Shown: positions 17,654-27,528 of the stretch, piece after piece
Layout: each line of letters starts with the position of its first letter
Position numbering within the stretch: position 1 is the stretch's first letter
Assembly (NCBI GenBank): GCA_014800945.1
Contig: JAAVFD010000010.1
Span: forward strand, 54,656 to 118,655
Source: Barnesiella sp.
GTDB taxonomy: Bacteria; Bacteroidota; Bacteroidia; Bacteroidales; Muribaculaceae
Direction of reading: 5' to 3'
Length of the DNA: 64,000 nt
The notes under the pieces: generated by a model
Told to the model about the DNA's origin: nothing
The model's input: the letters and a program-made list of their open reading frames with translations, nothing else
Databases searched by the model: none
Position numbers and translations under genes: made by a program

Positions 17654-19837
17654 ATGGCAGATAATAATATGGCTTCTTTACGCAACAGTGTGGCTGAGGA
17701 TGCTGTTGTTGGACGATTCGGAAGAATGTTTGACACGCTTGATAATATGCTGGGATCGCATCCCCGGTGGATGGATCAGGCAAGGGCTTTGCGCACTCAG
17801 TATGATGCGCTGTGCTCATACGCACTGGCGGGTGCTCCCGATCCAACAAGACCGTTAATGAGGGCGGAAATAGCTGCTGAGGCGATTAGTCTGGCAGATA
17901 CAGCTCTGTATAATTCGCGTGTTGCTGATTCTCCGCAGATATATTACTCGAAGTATAGGTTCGAAAAATTACAGAAGGAGTCGTTGAGGCAGCTGTTTGA
18001 CAGATTGAACGAGTATAATTCTTTGCTCGGTCTTGCTGCACTGACCGGAAGGAAGGATGCAGAGAATCCTCAGGGGGAATCGGTGAGAAAGCTTATGGAG
18101 GAAACTCTAACCCGTCTGTTTAACCGTTTATGGTCTTATTATGATTTCTCTTCGGAGGATTATGTCGAAATAGAGAAATTCGTAACCGACAATACGCAAC
18201 CGGCAGAGGCGAGGGAGCTGATGATTTGGGCTTTGATGCTCGGTGGACTGGAATATTTTCAGGTGCGTAGGCTGATGATTCTCAGTAAAGTATATATTGG
18301 AGAGAATAGCAAGAGGCTAAGGCTTGCCGCCATGATTGCTTTTATGCTGATGCTATGGTGTCACCGCAATGTACCTGTTGGTATTAAGTTGCATGGGTTA
18401 ATTGATTTGATGAAACAGAAACAGACCTGGAACGAGGATTTATCGGTGGTGGCTATGCAGTTTGTAAAGACCAGAGATACAGAAAGAATTACTAATAAGC
18501 TCAAGACTGAGGTGTTTCCGGCAATGATGAAACTACGACCCGATTTGCAGAAACTCGGAGATTTGTCAGCAGATATGGATTTGACTTCGCTTGAAGATAA
18601 TCCGGAGTGGGAGGAACTGCTGGATAAAAGCGGACTCACTGAAAAACTTAAGGAACTGACAGAGTTGCAGAGTGATGGGGCTGATTTGATGATGGCTACA
18701 TTTTCTGGACTCAAGAGTTTCCCGTTTTTCAATGAGGTGGCGAACTGGTTTGTGCCGTTTTCAATGGATAGGCTTGCGGTTTCAGAGGCTGTGTCAGGAC
18801 GGCTTAAGCAACTTGCTGAAATAATTGGAGCATCACCTTTTTTATGTGATAGCGATAAATACTCGATGATATTTTCTTTCAATCATATCCCTGAGTCCCA
18901 AAGAAAAATGTTTACTGAGCAAATTGAGGCTCAGAGTCTTAATCAGGCTGAAATAGATGCCGGCTCATTAGAGATGAGGGATAAAAAGAGTGAAGCTATA
19001 GTGTCGGTGCTTGTCCAGAATCTCTATCGTTTCTTCAAACTTTTTAGAAGAAAGCGGGAAATGAATGATCCTTTTGTTAATTCACCTGATTTGGCTTCTC
19101 TTGCCTTGTTTAAGGATACACTCGGCACACCTGAAAACATAAGACTTGTATCTGAGTTTTACCTTAAAAGAGGATATTATACGGAGGCTCTGTTGCATTT
19201 CAATTCTTTGATTGCCGATACTCCTGACGATTATCAGCTGTTGCAAAAAGCCGGATATTGTTATGCGGCTCTCGGCGAAATTGAAAAAGCTGTTGAGATG
19301 TACTCCCGAAGTGAGCTATTGGCTCCTGATAGTCTTTGGACTCTCAAGCGCCTTGCCTCTTCCTACAGGTTGTTGGGCAATCATTCCAAAGCGCTCGAGT
19401 ACTATAGAAAGATTGAGGCTAAGCGTCCGGATGATTTGAATATAGCTTATGCTATTGGACATTGTCTGATGGAGATTGGTTCAATAAAGGATGCTCTGAA
19501 AATGTTCTATAAAGTGGAATACCTTGCGCCGGATTCTGCTAAGGCACTCCGCCCTATTGCCTGGTGCTCATTTTTGCTCGGTGATTATGAAAAATCAGCA
19601 GTTTATTTTGGTAAAGTTCAGTTGGATAATCCGGTAGCGTCCGATTACCTGAATTTTGGACACCTTAGTCTCGCTACAGGTAATTATAATGACGCGCTTG
19701 ATAATTACAAAAAGTGCATCAATCATTCATCTCCTGATGATTTCTTGCGTTTGCTCGCCGGTGATATGAAGGTGCTTGAAAATGCCGGAGTTGATAGTGT
19801 TATCCTTGAAATTGTGGTAGATAAAGCATTGTCTTAA
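17654..19837 (+). CDS. Tetratricopeptide repeat protein
   Basis: A 727-residue cytoplasmic protein. The first 480 residues are helical with no recognised catalytic motif; an acidic stretch near LSADMDLTSLEDNPEWEELLDKSGL precedes the second half. From about residue 490 there are at least five TPR units (for example YLKRGYYTEALLHFNSLI, YCYAALGEIEKAVEMYSRSE, SYRLLGNHSKALEYYRKIE, HCLMEIGSIKDALKMFYKVE, SLATGNYNDALDNYKKC). TPRs bind protein partners; the partner is unknown. It is followed after 18 bases by the M3 oligopeptidase, so they may form an operon. I know the family only as a Bacteroidales conserved protein. Confidence 0.85.
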   Translation: MADNNMASLRNSVAEDAVVGRFGRMFDTLDNMLGSHPRWMDQARALRTQYDALCSYALAGAPDPTRPLMRAEIAAEAISLADTALYNSRVADSPQIYYSKYRFEKLQKESLRQLFDRLNEYNSLLGLAALTGRKDAENPQGESVRKLMEETLTRLFNRLWSYYDFSSEDYVEIEKFVTDNTQPAEARELMIWALMLGGLEYFQVRRLMILSKVYIGENSKRLRLAAMIAFMLMLWCHRNVPVGIKLHGLIDLMKQKQTWNEDLSVVAMQFVKTRDTERITNKLKTEVFPAMMKLRPDLQKLGDLSADMDLTSLEDNPEWEELLDKSGLTEKLKELTELQSDGADLMMATFSGLKSFPFFNEVANWFVPFSMDRLAVSEAVSGRLKQLAEIIGASPFLCDSDKYSMIFSFNHIPESQRKMFTEQIEAQSLNQAEIDAGSLEMRDKKSEAIVSVLVQNLYRFFKLFRRKREMNDPFVNSPDLASLALFKDTLGTPENIRLVSEFYLKRGYYTEALLHFNSLIADTPDDYQLLQKAGYCYAALGEIEKAVEMYSRSELLAPDSLWTLKRLASSYRLLGNHSKALEYYRKIEAKRPDDLNIAYAIGHCLMEIGSIKDALKMFYKVEYLAPDSAKALRPIAWCSFLLGDYEKSAVYFGKVQLDNPVASDYLNFGHLSLATGNYNDALDNYKKCINHSSPDDFLRLLAGDMKVLENAGVDSVILEIVVDKALS

Positions 19838-19855
19838 AATTAAATTGGTTAGAAA

Positions 19856-21880
19856 ATGAATCCGTTATATAACGACTTTAAGGGTAGATATGCCGAGGTA
19901 CCGTTCAGTGAAATTAAAACAGAACATTTTGAGCCGGCTATCGAGCGTGGCATAAAACTTGCCAAAGATGAGATAGAAGCGATTTGCACTAATGAGGAAG
20001 CTCCTGATTTTAAGAATACGATTGTGGCTCTTGAAAAGGCAGGAAAAGACCTGGACAGAGTTTTGAATGTATTCTATCCCCTTAATTCGGCTCTTTCAGA
20101 TGACGAATTAATGGATATTTCATTGAAGGTGGCACCATTGCTTTCAGAGTATTCCACATCAATTACTCTAAATGAAAGGCTTTGGGAGAGAATTAAATAT
20201 GTGTATGATCATCGTGATGAATATAATCTTGACGGTGAGGATAATATGCTGCTATCCGAAACTTATGACTCCTTTAGGAGAAGTGGTGCTCTTCTTGATG
20301 ATAATGGGCGAGAACGACTAAAGAAAATTAATGCGGAACTTACTGAACTGACAACGGTTTTTGGGCAGAATGTACTCAAGGAGCTTAAGACATACCGCAT
20401 ATTTCTTGATGCAGAGGATGTGGAAGGATTACCGCAAAGAATTCTAAATCAGGCTGCCGATGATGCCGTAAAAGCAGAGAAGCCTGGAAAATATCTTTTC
20501 AATCTTTCTCAGCCTGTATATATGGCGGTGATGAAATATTGTAAAAGTCGAGATGTAAGGGAGCGGTTTTACAGGCTTTATACCGGCAGAAATATTTCCG
20601 GTGAGTTCTCTAATTCAGATGTGGTTCTCAAAATAGTAAGATTGAGATTGGAAAAAGCACGCCTGCTCGGCTATGATACTTACGCTGATCTAAAGCTTAG
20701 TCATACTATGGCTAAGAATAAGGTCAATGTTTTCAATCTTCTTGACAAACTGGCTGAAGCATACCGCCCGGCACAACTGAAAGAGTTCTCTGAACTGAAT
20801 AAGTTTGCAAAGGAGAGAGGGATTCTTACTGAAGATATGAAGCCATGGGATTATAGTTTTGTAGCCAACAAGCTCAAAGAGGCAAAATATAATTGCGATG
20901 AGGAGCAGTTCCGTCCATATTTTCCGGTTGATGCTGTGGTTAAAGGTGTTTTCTCATTGGCAAATCGACTCTATGGCATATCATTTGAAAAAGTGAATAT
21001 TGATGTGTATCACCCGGATGTTGAGGCTTTTGAGGTGAAAGATGAGGATGGTTCATATCTTGGATTGCTTTATACTGATTTCTTTCCTCGTGACAATAAG
21101 CGTCCAGGGGCTTGGATGACTGATTTCGGAGGGTTCTGGATTGAGGATGACGGTAAAGAGCATCGTCCGCATGTTTCAATAGTTATGAATTTCACTAAGC
21201 CCCACGGTGATTCTCCCTCATTGTTATCTACCTCGGAGGTTGAAACTTTTCTCCATGAATTCGGACACGCTCTGCATGGATTGTTGACTAAAACACGTTA
21301 TGCTTCTCTTTCCGGTACAAATGTGTACCGTGACTTTGTGGAATTGCCGTCACAGTTCAATGAAAATTTCCTTACTAATGAGGATTTTCTCAAAACATTC
21401 GCACATCATTGGCGCACCGGTGAACTTATTCCGGCTGAAATGATTGCCAATCTTGTGCGCTCGCGTCAGTTCGGGGCTGCGTATGCTTGTTTGAGGCAGC
21501 TCGGTTTCGGCTTCCTTGATATGATGTGGCACACTATAACCGAGCCTGTTGCGGATGTAGCTGATTTTGAGAAGCAGGCAATAGATAAGGTTAAAGTTTT
21601 TGAGGATATAGATAATTCGCTCATATCTCCTCAGTTCAGTCATATATTTTCAGGTGGTTATGCTTCCGGATATTATAGCTATAAATGGGCGGAGCTACTT
21701 GATGCGGATGCGTTTGCAGCATTTGAGGAGAGTGGTATATATAATAAAGAAACAGCCACCTCTTTCCGTAAAAACATTCTGGAAAAAGGTGGCTCGGTAT
21801 ATCCTGATGTGCTATATCGCAGATTCAGAGGCAGAGATGCCGACATATCCGCATTGCTGAAGCGCGATGGAATAATCTGA
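19856..21880 (+). CDS. M3 family peptidase (peptidyl-dipeptidase Dcp/oligopeptidase A-like)
   Basis: A 674-residue cytoplasmic zinc metallopeptidase without signal peptide that cuts short peptides. The zinc motif HEFGH (467-471) lies in FLHEFGHALHGLL, with the third ligand expected in YRDFVELPSQFNEN. Other family parts are HMAKNK-like SHTMAKNKVNVF and GGYASGYYSYKWAELLDADAFAAF near the end. Length fits Dcp/OpdA. Converges with fmt, with 11 bases between the stops and no clear shared terminator. Confidence 0.94.
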   Translation: MNPLYNDFKGRYAEVPFSEIKTEHFEPAIERGIKLAKDEIEAICTNEEAPDFKNTIVALEKAGKDLDRVLNVFYPLNSALSDDELMDISLKVAPLLSEYSTSITLNERLWERIKYVYDHRDEYNLDGEDNMLLSETYDSFRRSGALLDDNGRERLKKINAELTELTTVFGQNVLKELKTYRIFLDAEDVEGLPQRILNQAADDAVKAEKPGKYLFNLSQPVYMAVMKYCKSRDVRERFYRLYTGRNISGEFSNSDVVLKIVRLRLEKARLLGYDTYADLKLSHTMAKNKVNVFNLLDKLAEAYRPAQLKEFSELNKFAKERGILTEDMKPWDYSFVANKLKEAKYNCDEEQFRPYFPVDAVVKGVFSLANRLYGISFEKVNIDVYHPDVEAFEVKDEDGSYLGLLYTDFFPRDNKRPGAWMTDFGGFWIEDDGKEHRPHVSIVMNFTKPHGDSPSLLSTSEVETFLHEFGHALHGLLTKTRYASLSGTNVYRDFVELPSQFNENFLTNEDFLKTFAHHWRTGELIPAEMIANLVRSRQFGAAYACLRQLGFGFLDMMWHTITEPVADVADFEKQAIDKVKVFEDIDNSLISPQFSHIFSGGYASGYYSYKWAELLDADAFAAFEESGIYNKETATSFRKNILEKGGSVYPDVLYRRFRGRDADISALLKRDGII

Positions 21881-21891
21881 TAAAAAACACT

Positions 21892-22842
21892 TTACACAGT
21901 TCGCGGGTTTTCAAGACGGTTTCCTCTTAGAAAATCCGCGATTTCCATTCTTTTCTTTCCTTGTACTTGAACAGAAAGAATTTCAAGCTGTTTGTCAGCA
22001 CAGTCAATTCTCATTCCTTTGGGAGAAATGTGGATTGCTCCCGGATTTACTGCAGGAGTATCTGTTATTGATGATTTGAAAACTTTCATCACTGTTTCAC
22101 TTTTATCATCGGCAATTGTGGTCCATGCTCCGGGCACAGGAGAAACGCCGCGTATCAGATTATGCACTTTAAGTGCTGGCTGATTCCAGTCAATATGGCA
22201 GTCCTCTTTGAATATTTTGGGTGCGGGGCAGGGAGTTGCCTCAAATTCATCCTGAGGCACTCGGGTTATATTTCCTTCTGCGATGTTCTTGACGGTTTCC
22301 ACTGCAAGTTCAGCACCCATTTTCATCAATTTTTCATACAGACTGCCGAAGTCATCATCTGGAAGTATATCGGTAGCCATACTACCAATAATATCACCGG
22401 TATCTATCTCATGCGAGAGATAGAATGTTGACACTCCGGTTCGTGTCTCACCCGCCATAAGAGCGCGGTTAATAGGTGCGGCTCCGCGATATCGCGGTAG
22501 CAGTGAGCCATGAACATTGAATGTGCCGAGGCGTGGCATTGCCCAAACGCTCTGGGGCAACATCCTGAAAGCTATCACAATAAAGAGGTCGGCACCGATT
22601 GCTTTTAGTTCAGTCTGAAAGTCCTCCGATTTCAGATTGGTTGGCTGAAGAATAGGCAGATGGTGATCTACGGCATATTTCTTGACAGCACTTTCAAGCA
22701 GCTTGTGTCCTCTGCCGGCGGGTTTGTCAGGTGCGGTTACAACAGCCGCTATATCGCAGCCTTCTTTTATAAGGGCATCCAGACTTTCTACAGCAAAGTC
22801 CGGAGTGCCGAAAAAAACAATTTTGATGTCCTTATAATTCAT
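21892..22842 (-). CDS. fmt: Methionyl-tRNA formyltransferase
   Basis: A 316-residue enzyme that formylates initiator Met-tRNA using 10-formyl-THF. N-terminal domain: IVFFGTPDFAVESLDALI, the catalytic region HGSLLPRYRGAAPINRAL with the conserved Asn/His set, and SHEIDTGDIIG; the C-terminal OB-like domain starts near FKEDCHIDWNQPA. It starts 3 bases after the stop of the ROK-like kinase gene on the same strand. Confidence 0.97.
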   Translation of the reverse strand: MNYKDIKIVFFGTPDFAVESLDALIKEGCDIAAVVTAPDKPAGRGHKLLESAVKKYAVDHHLPILQPTNLKSEDFQTELKAIGADLFIVIAFRMLPQSVWAMPRLGTFNVHGSLLPRYRGAAPINRALMAGETRTGVSTFYLSHEIDTGDIIGSMATDILPDDDFGSLYEKLMKMGAELAVETVKNIAEGNITRVPQDEFEATPCPAPKIFKEDCHIDWNQPALKVHNLIRGVSPVPGAWTTIADDKSETVMKVFKSSITDTPAVNPGAIHISPKGMRIDCADKQLEILSVQVQGKKRMEIADFLRGNRLENPRTV

Positions 22843-22845
22843 TCT

Positions 22846-23976
22846 TTATTCTGTTACTTCTACCTCCTGCTCGTTAGCTGCCGCATCAATCTGAGAGAGG
22901 GCGAAAGAATATGCGCCTATAGATATAGCTTTGCTTGCACCTAGTTTGGAGGTTATTATTCCGACTCGTTTCATGGGGTCGTAAGGCACTGTTCTCTCTG
23001 AGCCGTAAACCTTTATCATGCGTTCCTCTCCTTTGGCAAATGCCTGGAACTCATCCTCGTTATCCAGATCAAATACTCTCATCTGCACTCTGTTAAGCTC
23101 TTCGCCTTTGAGCGATTTAAGCTTGCCGCGCAGCTCTCCCAGGAGGGTAGGCATAAAATATTTGCGGGCGCCGGTGAGTCCTCCGCCTATTACAATCAGA
23201 CCGTCAACAAGAGTAACTCCGGTGGCAATAGCATCCCCGGCTATTTCACCGAACTCCTCAAATGCTTTTATTGCAGCTTCCCGATTTCCGGGCTTTGTTC
23301 CATCCGCAATTTCGCATATATCCTTAGGCTCAAATTTATGGTCTTTATCGCCTGAGAGTTCACCGTAAACACGCTTGATAGCTCGTATTGCGGCTCCTTC
23401 TTCTACAAATATCTCAATATTTTTTTTGTGTCGCAGGCAGAAGGTTTCCACGCAACTGTTATCACCGCGGTTAAGTCTGTCACCAACAACCATACCAATG
23501 CCCAGTCCGGTGCCGAATGTATAGCCTAACAAGTTGTGGTAGCGTTTCGAACTGCCGGCTTCTGCCAGTTTGGCGTTTATTTCCGGTAAAGCACCGCCAA
23601 TAGCCTCACCAAAGGCAAAAAGGTCACCGTCGTTATTGATGAAAACCGGAATTCCGAATGTGTCGGAAAGGAACGGGCCGAGCGCAACACCATCGCGGAA
23701 GGATGGGAAGTTGGGAAGATAGCCGCCTATAACCCCGTTAGGGTAGTCCGCCGGTCCAGGGAAAGCAAAACTGATGGCAACGGGCTTGGTGTCAAGTTTG
23801 GAAATGACCATCCTGAATCCTTCAACCATTGTTGACAGACACAAATCAAGATTATGTGCCATGCTCGGAAGAGTGATAGGCTCTACAATAAACTTATTAG
23901 CCTGCATAGCTCCAAAAACAAGGTTTGTGCCTCCGGCATCAAGAGTTATAACTATTCTTTTGTCAAATTTGTACAT
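22846..23976 (-). CDS. ROK-like sugar kinase
   Basis: A 376-residue ASKHA-fold kinase. ATP-binding phosphate-1 motif is LDAGGTNLVFG, the sugar-binding loop with catalytic Asp is in PVFINNDGDLFAFGEA, and the adenosine motif is IVIGGGLTGARKYF. The usual ROK zinc motif (CGCGxxGC) is not visible, and the protein is longer than the typical 300 residues, so this is a divergent ROK or N-acetylhexosamine/glucokinase-like member. Its -7 element is at 24009-24016 and fmt follows in the same direction. Confidence 0.85.
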   Translation of the reverse strand: MYKFDKRIVITLDAGGTNLVFGAMQANKFIVEPITLPSMAHNLDLCLSTMVEGFRMVISKLDTKPVAISFAFPGPADYPNGVIGGYLPNFPSFRDGVALGPFLSDTFGIPVFINNDGDLFAFGEAIGGALPEINAKLAEAGSSKRYHNLLGYTFGTGLGIGMVVGDRLNRGDNSCVETFCLRHKKNIEIFVEEGAAIRAIKRVYGELSGDKDHKFEPKDICEIADGTKPGNREAAIKAFEEFGEIAGDAIATGVTLVDGLIVIGGGLTGARKYFMPTLLGELRGKLKSLKGEELNRVQMRVFDLDNEDEFQAFAKGEERMIKVYGSERTVPYDPMKRVGIITSKLGASKAISIGAYSFALSQIDAAANEQEVEVTE

Positions 23977-24008
23977 GGGTTGAAAGATATTAAGGTGAAT
24001 AATATGTG

Positions 24009-24016
24009 CAAAAATA
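24009..24016 (-). promoter_or_regulatory. -7 promoter element of the ROK-like kinase gene
   Basis: TATTTTTG on the minus strand, about 33 bases before the kinase start codon and directly downstream of the preceding operon's terminator. Confidence 0.5.
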
Positions 24017-24026
24017 CAAAAAAGCT

Positions 24027-24065
24027 AAAAAAAATGCACCATCTGATGTTTATTTCAGATGGTGC
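24027..24065 (-). terminator. Rho-independent terminator of the giant-protein/ABC operon
   Basis: Perfect 11-bp stem GCACCATCTGA/TCAGATGGTGC with an 8-base loop followed on the minus strand by ATTTTTTTTAG. It lies 24 bases after the ABC permease stop. Confidence 0.9.
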
Positions 24066-24089
24066 GGATATGATTGTGGGATGGAGAGG

Positions 24090-25397
24090 TTATTTGTAGC
24101 GTGCCCAGCGGATGAGATCCTTGAAAGTTGGTTTCTTTCCGTACATGAAGATGCCTACACGGTAAATTTTAGCAGCAATCCACACTGCAGCGAGGAATGA
24201 AGCGTACAGAATTATCAGTGAAACAGCTATTTCCCATCCCGGAATACCTGAAGGGATACGCGCCATCATAACCATAGGGGAGGTGAATGGAATGAAACTC
24301 ATCCACATAGACAGAGATGATGTGGGATCGCCTGCCGCTGTCATGCCGAAGATTATACCTATTATAATAGGGAAGATTATGAAGCTCTGCAGTTGACCGG
24401 CATCCTGAATGTTATCTACAGCAGAACCGATAGCTGCATAGATAGCAGAGTAGAGGAGGAAGCCCCCGGCAAGGAACAGGATAAGGAGTACGAAAAGCTG
24501 AATTATGTAGCCTACATTACCGAGCACTGACATTGCCTGAAGTAAATCTATATCTGTTGTGGCAGAAGCGGCATCAAGGTTGCCGGCATTCAGGGCGGCG
24601 AGCTCGGCTGACATTTCAGGAGGTGTGAGTGCGGGGAGAACAAATGCGCTCATTGCCGCAATTAGAATCCCCCAGATAATAATCTGAGTAACCGCTACAA
24701 GTCCGATACCGAGAATTTTGCCAAGCATAATCTGGGTGGGCTTGACAGATGATACCACAATTTCAAGAACGCGGTTGTTTTTCTCCTCAATAATACTTGT
24801 CATAACCATCTGACCATAAAGAAGCAGACACATATAAAGCAGGAAAGTCAAAATGACACCGAGGAAGTAGCTGAGTTCGGTAGAACTTTGTTCATCTTCG
24901 CTTTTGTCGGTTCTGATACTTTGAAGCTTGACATCGCTGTGAATCTTTTTCATTATTTCATCAAGATTGTCTATGTCATAGCTTTTGAGTCTTACAGACT
25001 CGATGATGGAATTAACTTTGTCGGTGATACCGCTTTCAAGGCTCAGCGATGATGCACCGTTTGAGTAAAAACGGATAGATTTGTTTCCTGACACCACTTC
25101 TCCAGGAATGTAAAGCACACCGCTCGCATCACTATCGGCAAGCGCAGAGTCAAGAGGTACGGAAACGGGTGTAAAAGTTGTTTCCTCTGAACTTTTGAGG
25201 TTCTGGGCTATAATCCCGCTTTCGTCAACCACAAGAATATTTCTTGTTTCTCCGGAAGACATCATCATTATCAGAGCGGGTGCCGCCATCATGGCGAGCA
25301 TGAAAACCGGCATGAGCAGTGTTGTTATGATAAAACTTTTTTTGTGAACTCGCTCTTTGAACTCACGACCTATAATAATTCCGATTTTTGTAGCCAT
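24090..25397 (-). CDS. ABC-2 type exporter permease (NatB-like)
   Basis: A 435-residue permease: one N-terminal TM (SFIITTLLMPVFMLAMMAAPALIMMM), an extracytoplasmic domain (about residues 50-175), and five or six TMs in the C-terminal half (YFLGVILTFLLYMCLLLYGQ, VTQIIIWGILIAAMSAFVLP, FVLLILFLAGGFLLYSAIY, FPIIIGIIFGMTA, IAVSLIILYASFLAAVWIAAK). This is the NatB/ABC2_membrane_3 layout. Its ATPase lies 8 bases upstream. Known relatives export sodium or small molecules; the cargo here is unknown. Confidence 0.9.
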   Translation of the reverse strand: MATKIGIIIGREFKERVHKKSFIITTLLMPVFMLAMMAAPALIMMMSSGETRNILVVDESGIIAQNLKSSEETTFTPVSVPLDSALADSDASGVLYIPGEVVSGNKSIRFYSNGASSLSLESGITDKVNSIIESVRLKSYDIDNLDEIMKKIHSDVKLQSIRTDKSEDEQSSTELSYFLGVILTFLLYMCLLLYGQMVMTSIIEEKNNRVLEIVVSSVKPTQIMLGKILGIGLVAVTQIIIWGILIAAMSAFVLPALTPPEMSAELAALNAGNLDAASATTDIDLLQAMSVLGNVGYIIQLFVLLILFLAGGFLLYSAIYAAIGSAVDNIQDAGQLQSFIIFPIIIGIIFGMTAAGDPTSSLSMWMSFIPFTSPMVMMARIPSGIPGWEIAVSLIILYASFLAAVWIAAKIYRVGIFMYGKKPTFKDLIRWARYK

Positions 25398-25405
25398 AGT
25401 GTAAT

Positions 25406-26338
25406 TTATTGAATTTCGAGGTCAGCAGTGCCTACTGTGCTTATAAAAATATCGTTCATGGATGCCATAACTTCATTTATGGCTGAAATCTCAACAGTGT
25501 TGTTGGCAATCTCGATAATATCGCGAAGGGATGTGCCTTGATTAAGAAGCAATCTGAGCGATGAGCGGTCTCGTGCAGCTTCGCTGATTTCAAAATTACC
25601 GGCAAGCGGCTGGAGCGCAGCCATCAGCTCACGCGAATCACCTGAGAAAAGAATATCGTATCGTCCGTCGGAGTACTCCCGTCGAATATTATCCACATTG
25701 CCGGTGAGAATATTTTTTCCGCGATTTATAAGAGTGATATTTTCACATAGCTCCTCAACAGATGCCATATTATGAGTTGAGAAGATAACAGTTGAACCCT
25801 CATTTTTGAGACGGATAATTTCTTCCTTGAGCAGATTGGCGTTAATCGGGTCGAATCCTGAAAAAGGTTCATCAAAAATGAGCAGTTTCGGGCGATGCAG
25901 CACTGTGACAATAAATTGAACTTTCTGTGCCATGCCCTTAGACAGTTCCTCAACCTTTCGGTTCCACCATGAAAGGATGTCAAACCGTTCAAACCATTCC
26001 CTGAGACTTCTTGTCGCCTCTGCTTTTGAGAGTCCTTTGAGTCTGGCAAAAAAGACCGCCTGCTCACCGACTTTCATTTTTTTGTACAGCCCTCTCTCTT
26101 CCGGCAGATAACCGATATTGGCAACGTCCGCAGCAGTGAGAGGATGGCCGTTAAAGATAACGCTTCCGCTGTCCGGAGCTGTAATGTGATTGATTATTCT
26201 GATAAGGGTCGTCTTACCGGCGCCGTTCGGTCCGAGGAGCCCGTAAATAGTACCTTCAGGAACCGAAAGGCTCACATTGTCAAGAGCTTTGTGTCCTGTG
26301 TAGTTTTTTGACACATCGCTGACTTCAAGTAAATTCAT
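25406..26338 (-). CDS. ABC transporter ATP-binding protein (NatA-like)
   Basis: A 310-residue ATPase. Walker A is GLLGPNGAGKTT, the signature is VEELSKGMAQKVQF (LSKGM in place of LSGGQ, as is common in the NatA/DUF4162 group), Walker B is KLLIFDEPFSGFDP and the H-loop is STHNM. The C-terminal about 80 residues form a DUF4162-like domain. It overlaps the symporter stop by 4 bases (ATGA) and pairs with the permease downstream. Confidence 0.95.
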   Translation of the reverse strand: MNLLEVSDVSKNYTGHKALDNVSLSVPEGTIYGLLGPNGAGKTTLIRIINHITAPDSGSVIFNGHPLTAADVANIGYLPEERGLYKKMKVGEQAVFFARLKGLSKAEATRSLREWFERFDILSWWNRKVEELSKGMAQKVQFIVTVLHRPKLLIFDEPFSGFDPINANLLKEEIIRLKNEGSTVIFSTHNMASVEELCENITLINRGKNILTGNVDNIRREYSDGRYDILFSGDSRELMAALQPLAGNFEISEAARDRSSLRLLLNQGTSLRDIIEIANNTVEISAINEVMASMNDIFISTVGTADLEIQ

Positions 26339-27528
26339 TCTGTAACTATATTGGTTGTGTTATTATTCTTTTTTCCGAAAAAGCGGTCAATTATAACAGC
26401 GAGTGAACCGTCTCCGGTAACATTACATGCCGTTCCGAAGCTGTCCATCGCTATATACAGCGCAATCATAAGCGCATTCTGTGTCTCTGAGAAACCGAGG
26501 ATTCCGCTCAACAATCCGAGTGAAGCCATGATGGCTCCGCCGGGAATACCGGGAGCCGCAACAATGGTCACTCCAAGCATTGTGATGAAATGAGCAAACA
26601 TTCCTAAATCGTAGGGAATACCCTGTAGAATCATGATGGCGAGCGCACAAGCAACAATCTTCAGTGTACTTCCGCTCATGTGAATAGTAGCGCAAAGCGG
26701 AATCACAAATCCTGCCACTTCCTCACTCACTCCCATCTTTATTGTTTGCCGTAGAGTAACAGGAATGGTAGCAGCCGAAGATTGTGTGCCGAGAGCGGTA
26801 AAGTAAGCCGGCATCATATTCCATAACATCTTGAATGGATTCTTACCGTTGAACAGTGCCGCCACGCAAAACTGGAATACAAGGATGAAAATATGAATAC
26901 AGAAAATCACCACTATAACCTTGAAAAACGCACGGAGCATTATTCCAACCTGACCGCTGACTGTCATATTCATAAAGATTCCAAGAATATAGAAGGGCAG
27001 GAGTGGAATCACAGCCTTGCGTATAGCCATAGAAATAATATCCCGAAACTCGTCAGCTCCTTTTTTCAAAGTATCACCTTTAACAAAGGCAATTCCGAGT
27101 CCAACCATAAAGGATAGTACCAGAGCTGTCATGACAGACATTACCGGAGGCATTGGCATGGTAAACCACGGCTGAGCTGTTTCAGCCGAATTCTCAACCG
27201 CCATAAGTTCCGGAGCTTTGGTGATAAGATGCGGGAAAACACTTTCGCAAGTGAAAAAAGAGAAGAATCCCGCGAATAATGTTGCACCATAAGCCAGCAG
27301 TGCAGTGGCTACAAGCATTTTGCCCGCCGACTTGCCTATATCACCAATCGCAGGGGTAACGAATCCAACAATAATCAGAGGAATTAGAAATCCGAGGAAT
27401 GATCCGAAAATTTCATTGAATGTAGCACAAAGGCGTGCAAGCCACAGCGGAGCTGCATAGCCGAGTGCGATTCCGGCGGCTATAGCAACCGCTATGCGTG
27501 GGAGTAATCCGAACTTTATCTTTTTCAT
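26335..27528 (-). CDS. Dicarboxylate/amino acid:cation symporter (SLC1/GltT family)
   Basis: A 397-residue transporter with about eight TM segments plus re-entrant hairpins. The serine-rich HP1 tip motif is present as TALGTQSSAATIPVTL, HP2 as APGIPGGAIMASLGLL, and TM8 as ALYIAMDSFGTACNVTGDG with the Asp and Asn/Thr that bind substrate and sodium. Members import glutamate, aspartate, C4-dicarboxylates or Ser/Thr with sodium or protons. Its start overlaps the giant gene's stop by 4 bases and its end overlaps the ABC ATPase by 4 bases, an unusual operon. Confidence 0.92.
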   Translation of the reverse strand: MKKIKFGLLPRIAVAIAAGIALGYAAPLWLARLCATFNEIFGSFLGFLIPLIIVGFVTPAIGDIGKSAGKMLVATALLAYGATLFAGFFSFFTCESVFPHLITKAPELMAVENSAETAQPWFTMPMPPVMSVMTALVLSFMVGLGIAFVKGDTLKKGADEFRDIISMAIRKAVIPLLPFYILGIFMNMTVSGQVGIMLRAFFKVIVVIFCIHIFILVFQFCVAALFNGKNPFKMLWNMMPAYFTALGTQSSAATIPVTLRQTIKMGVSEEVAGFVIPLCATIHMSGSTLKIVACALAIMILQGIPYDLGMFAHFITMLGVTIVAAPGIPGGAIMASLGLLSGILGFSETQNALMIALYIAMDSFGTACNVTGDGSLAVIIDRFFGKKNNNTTNIVTE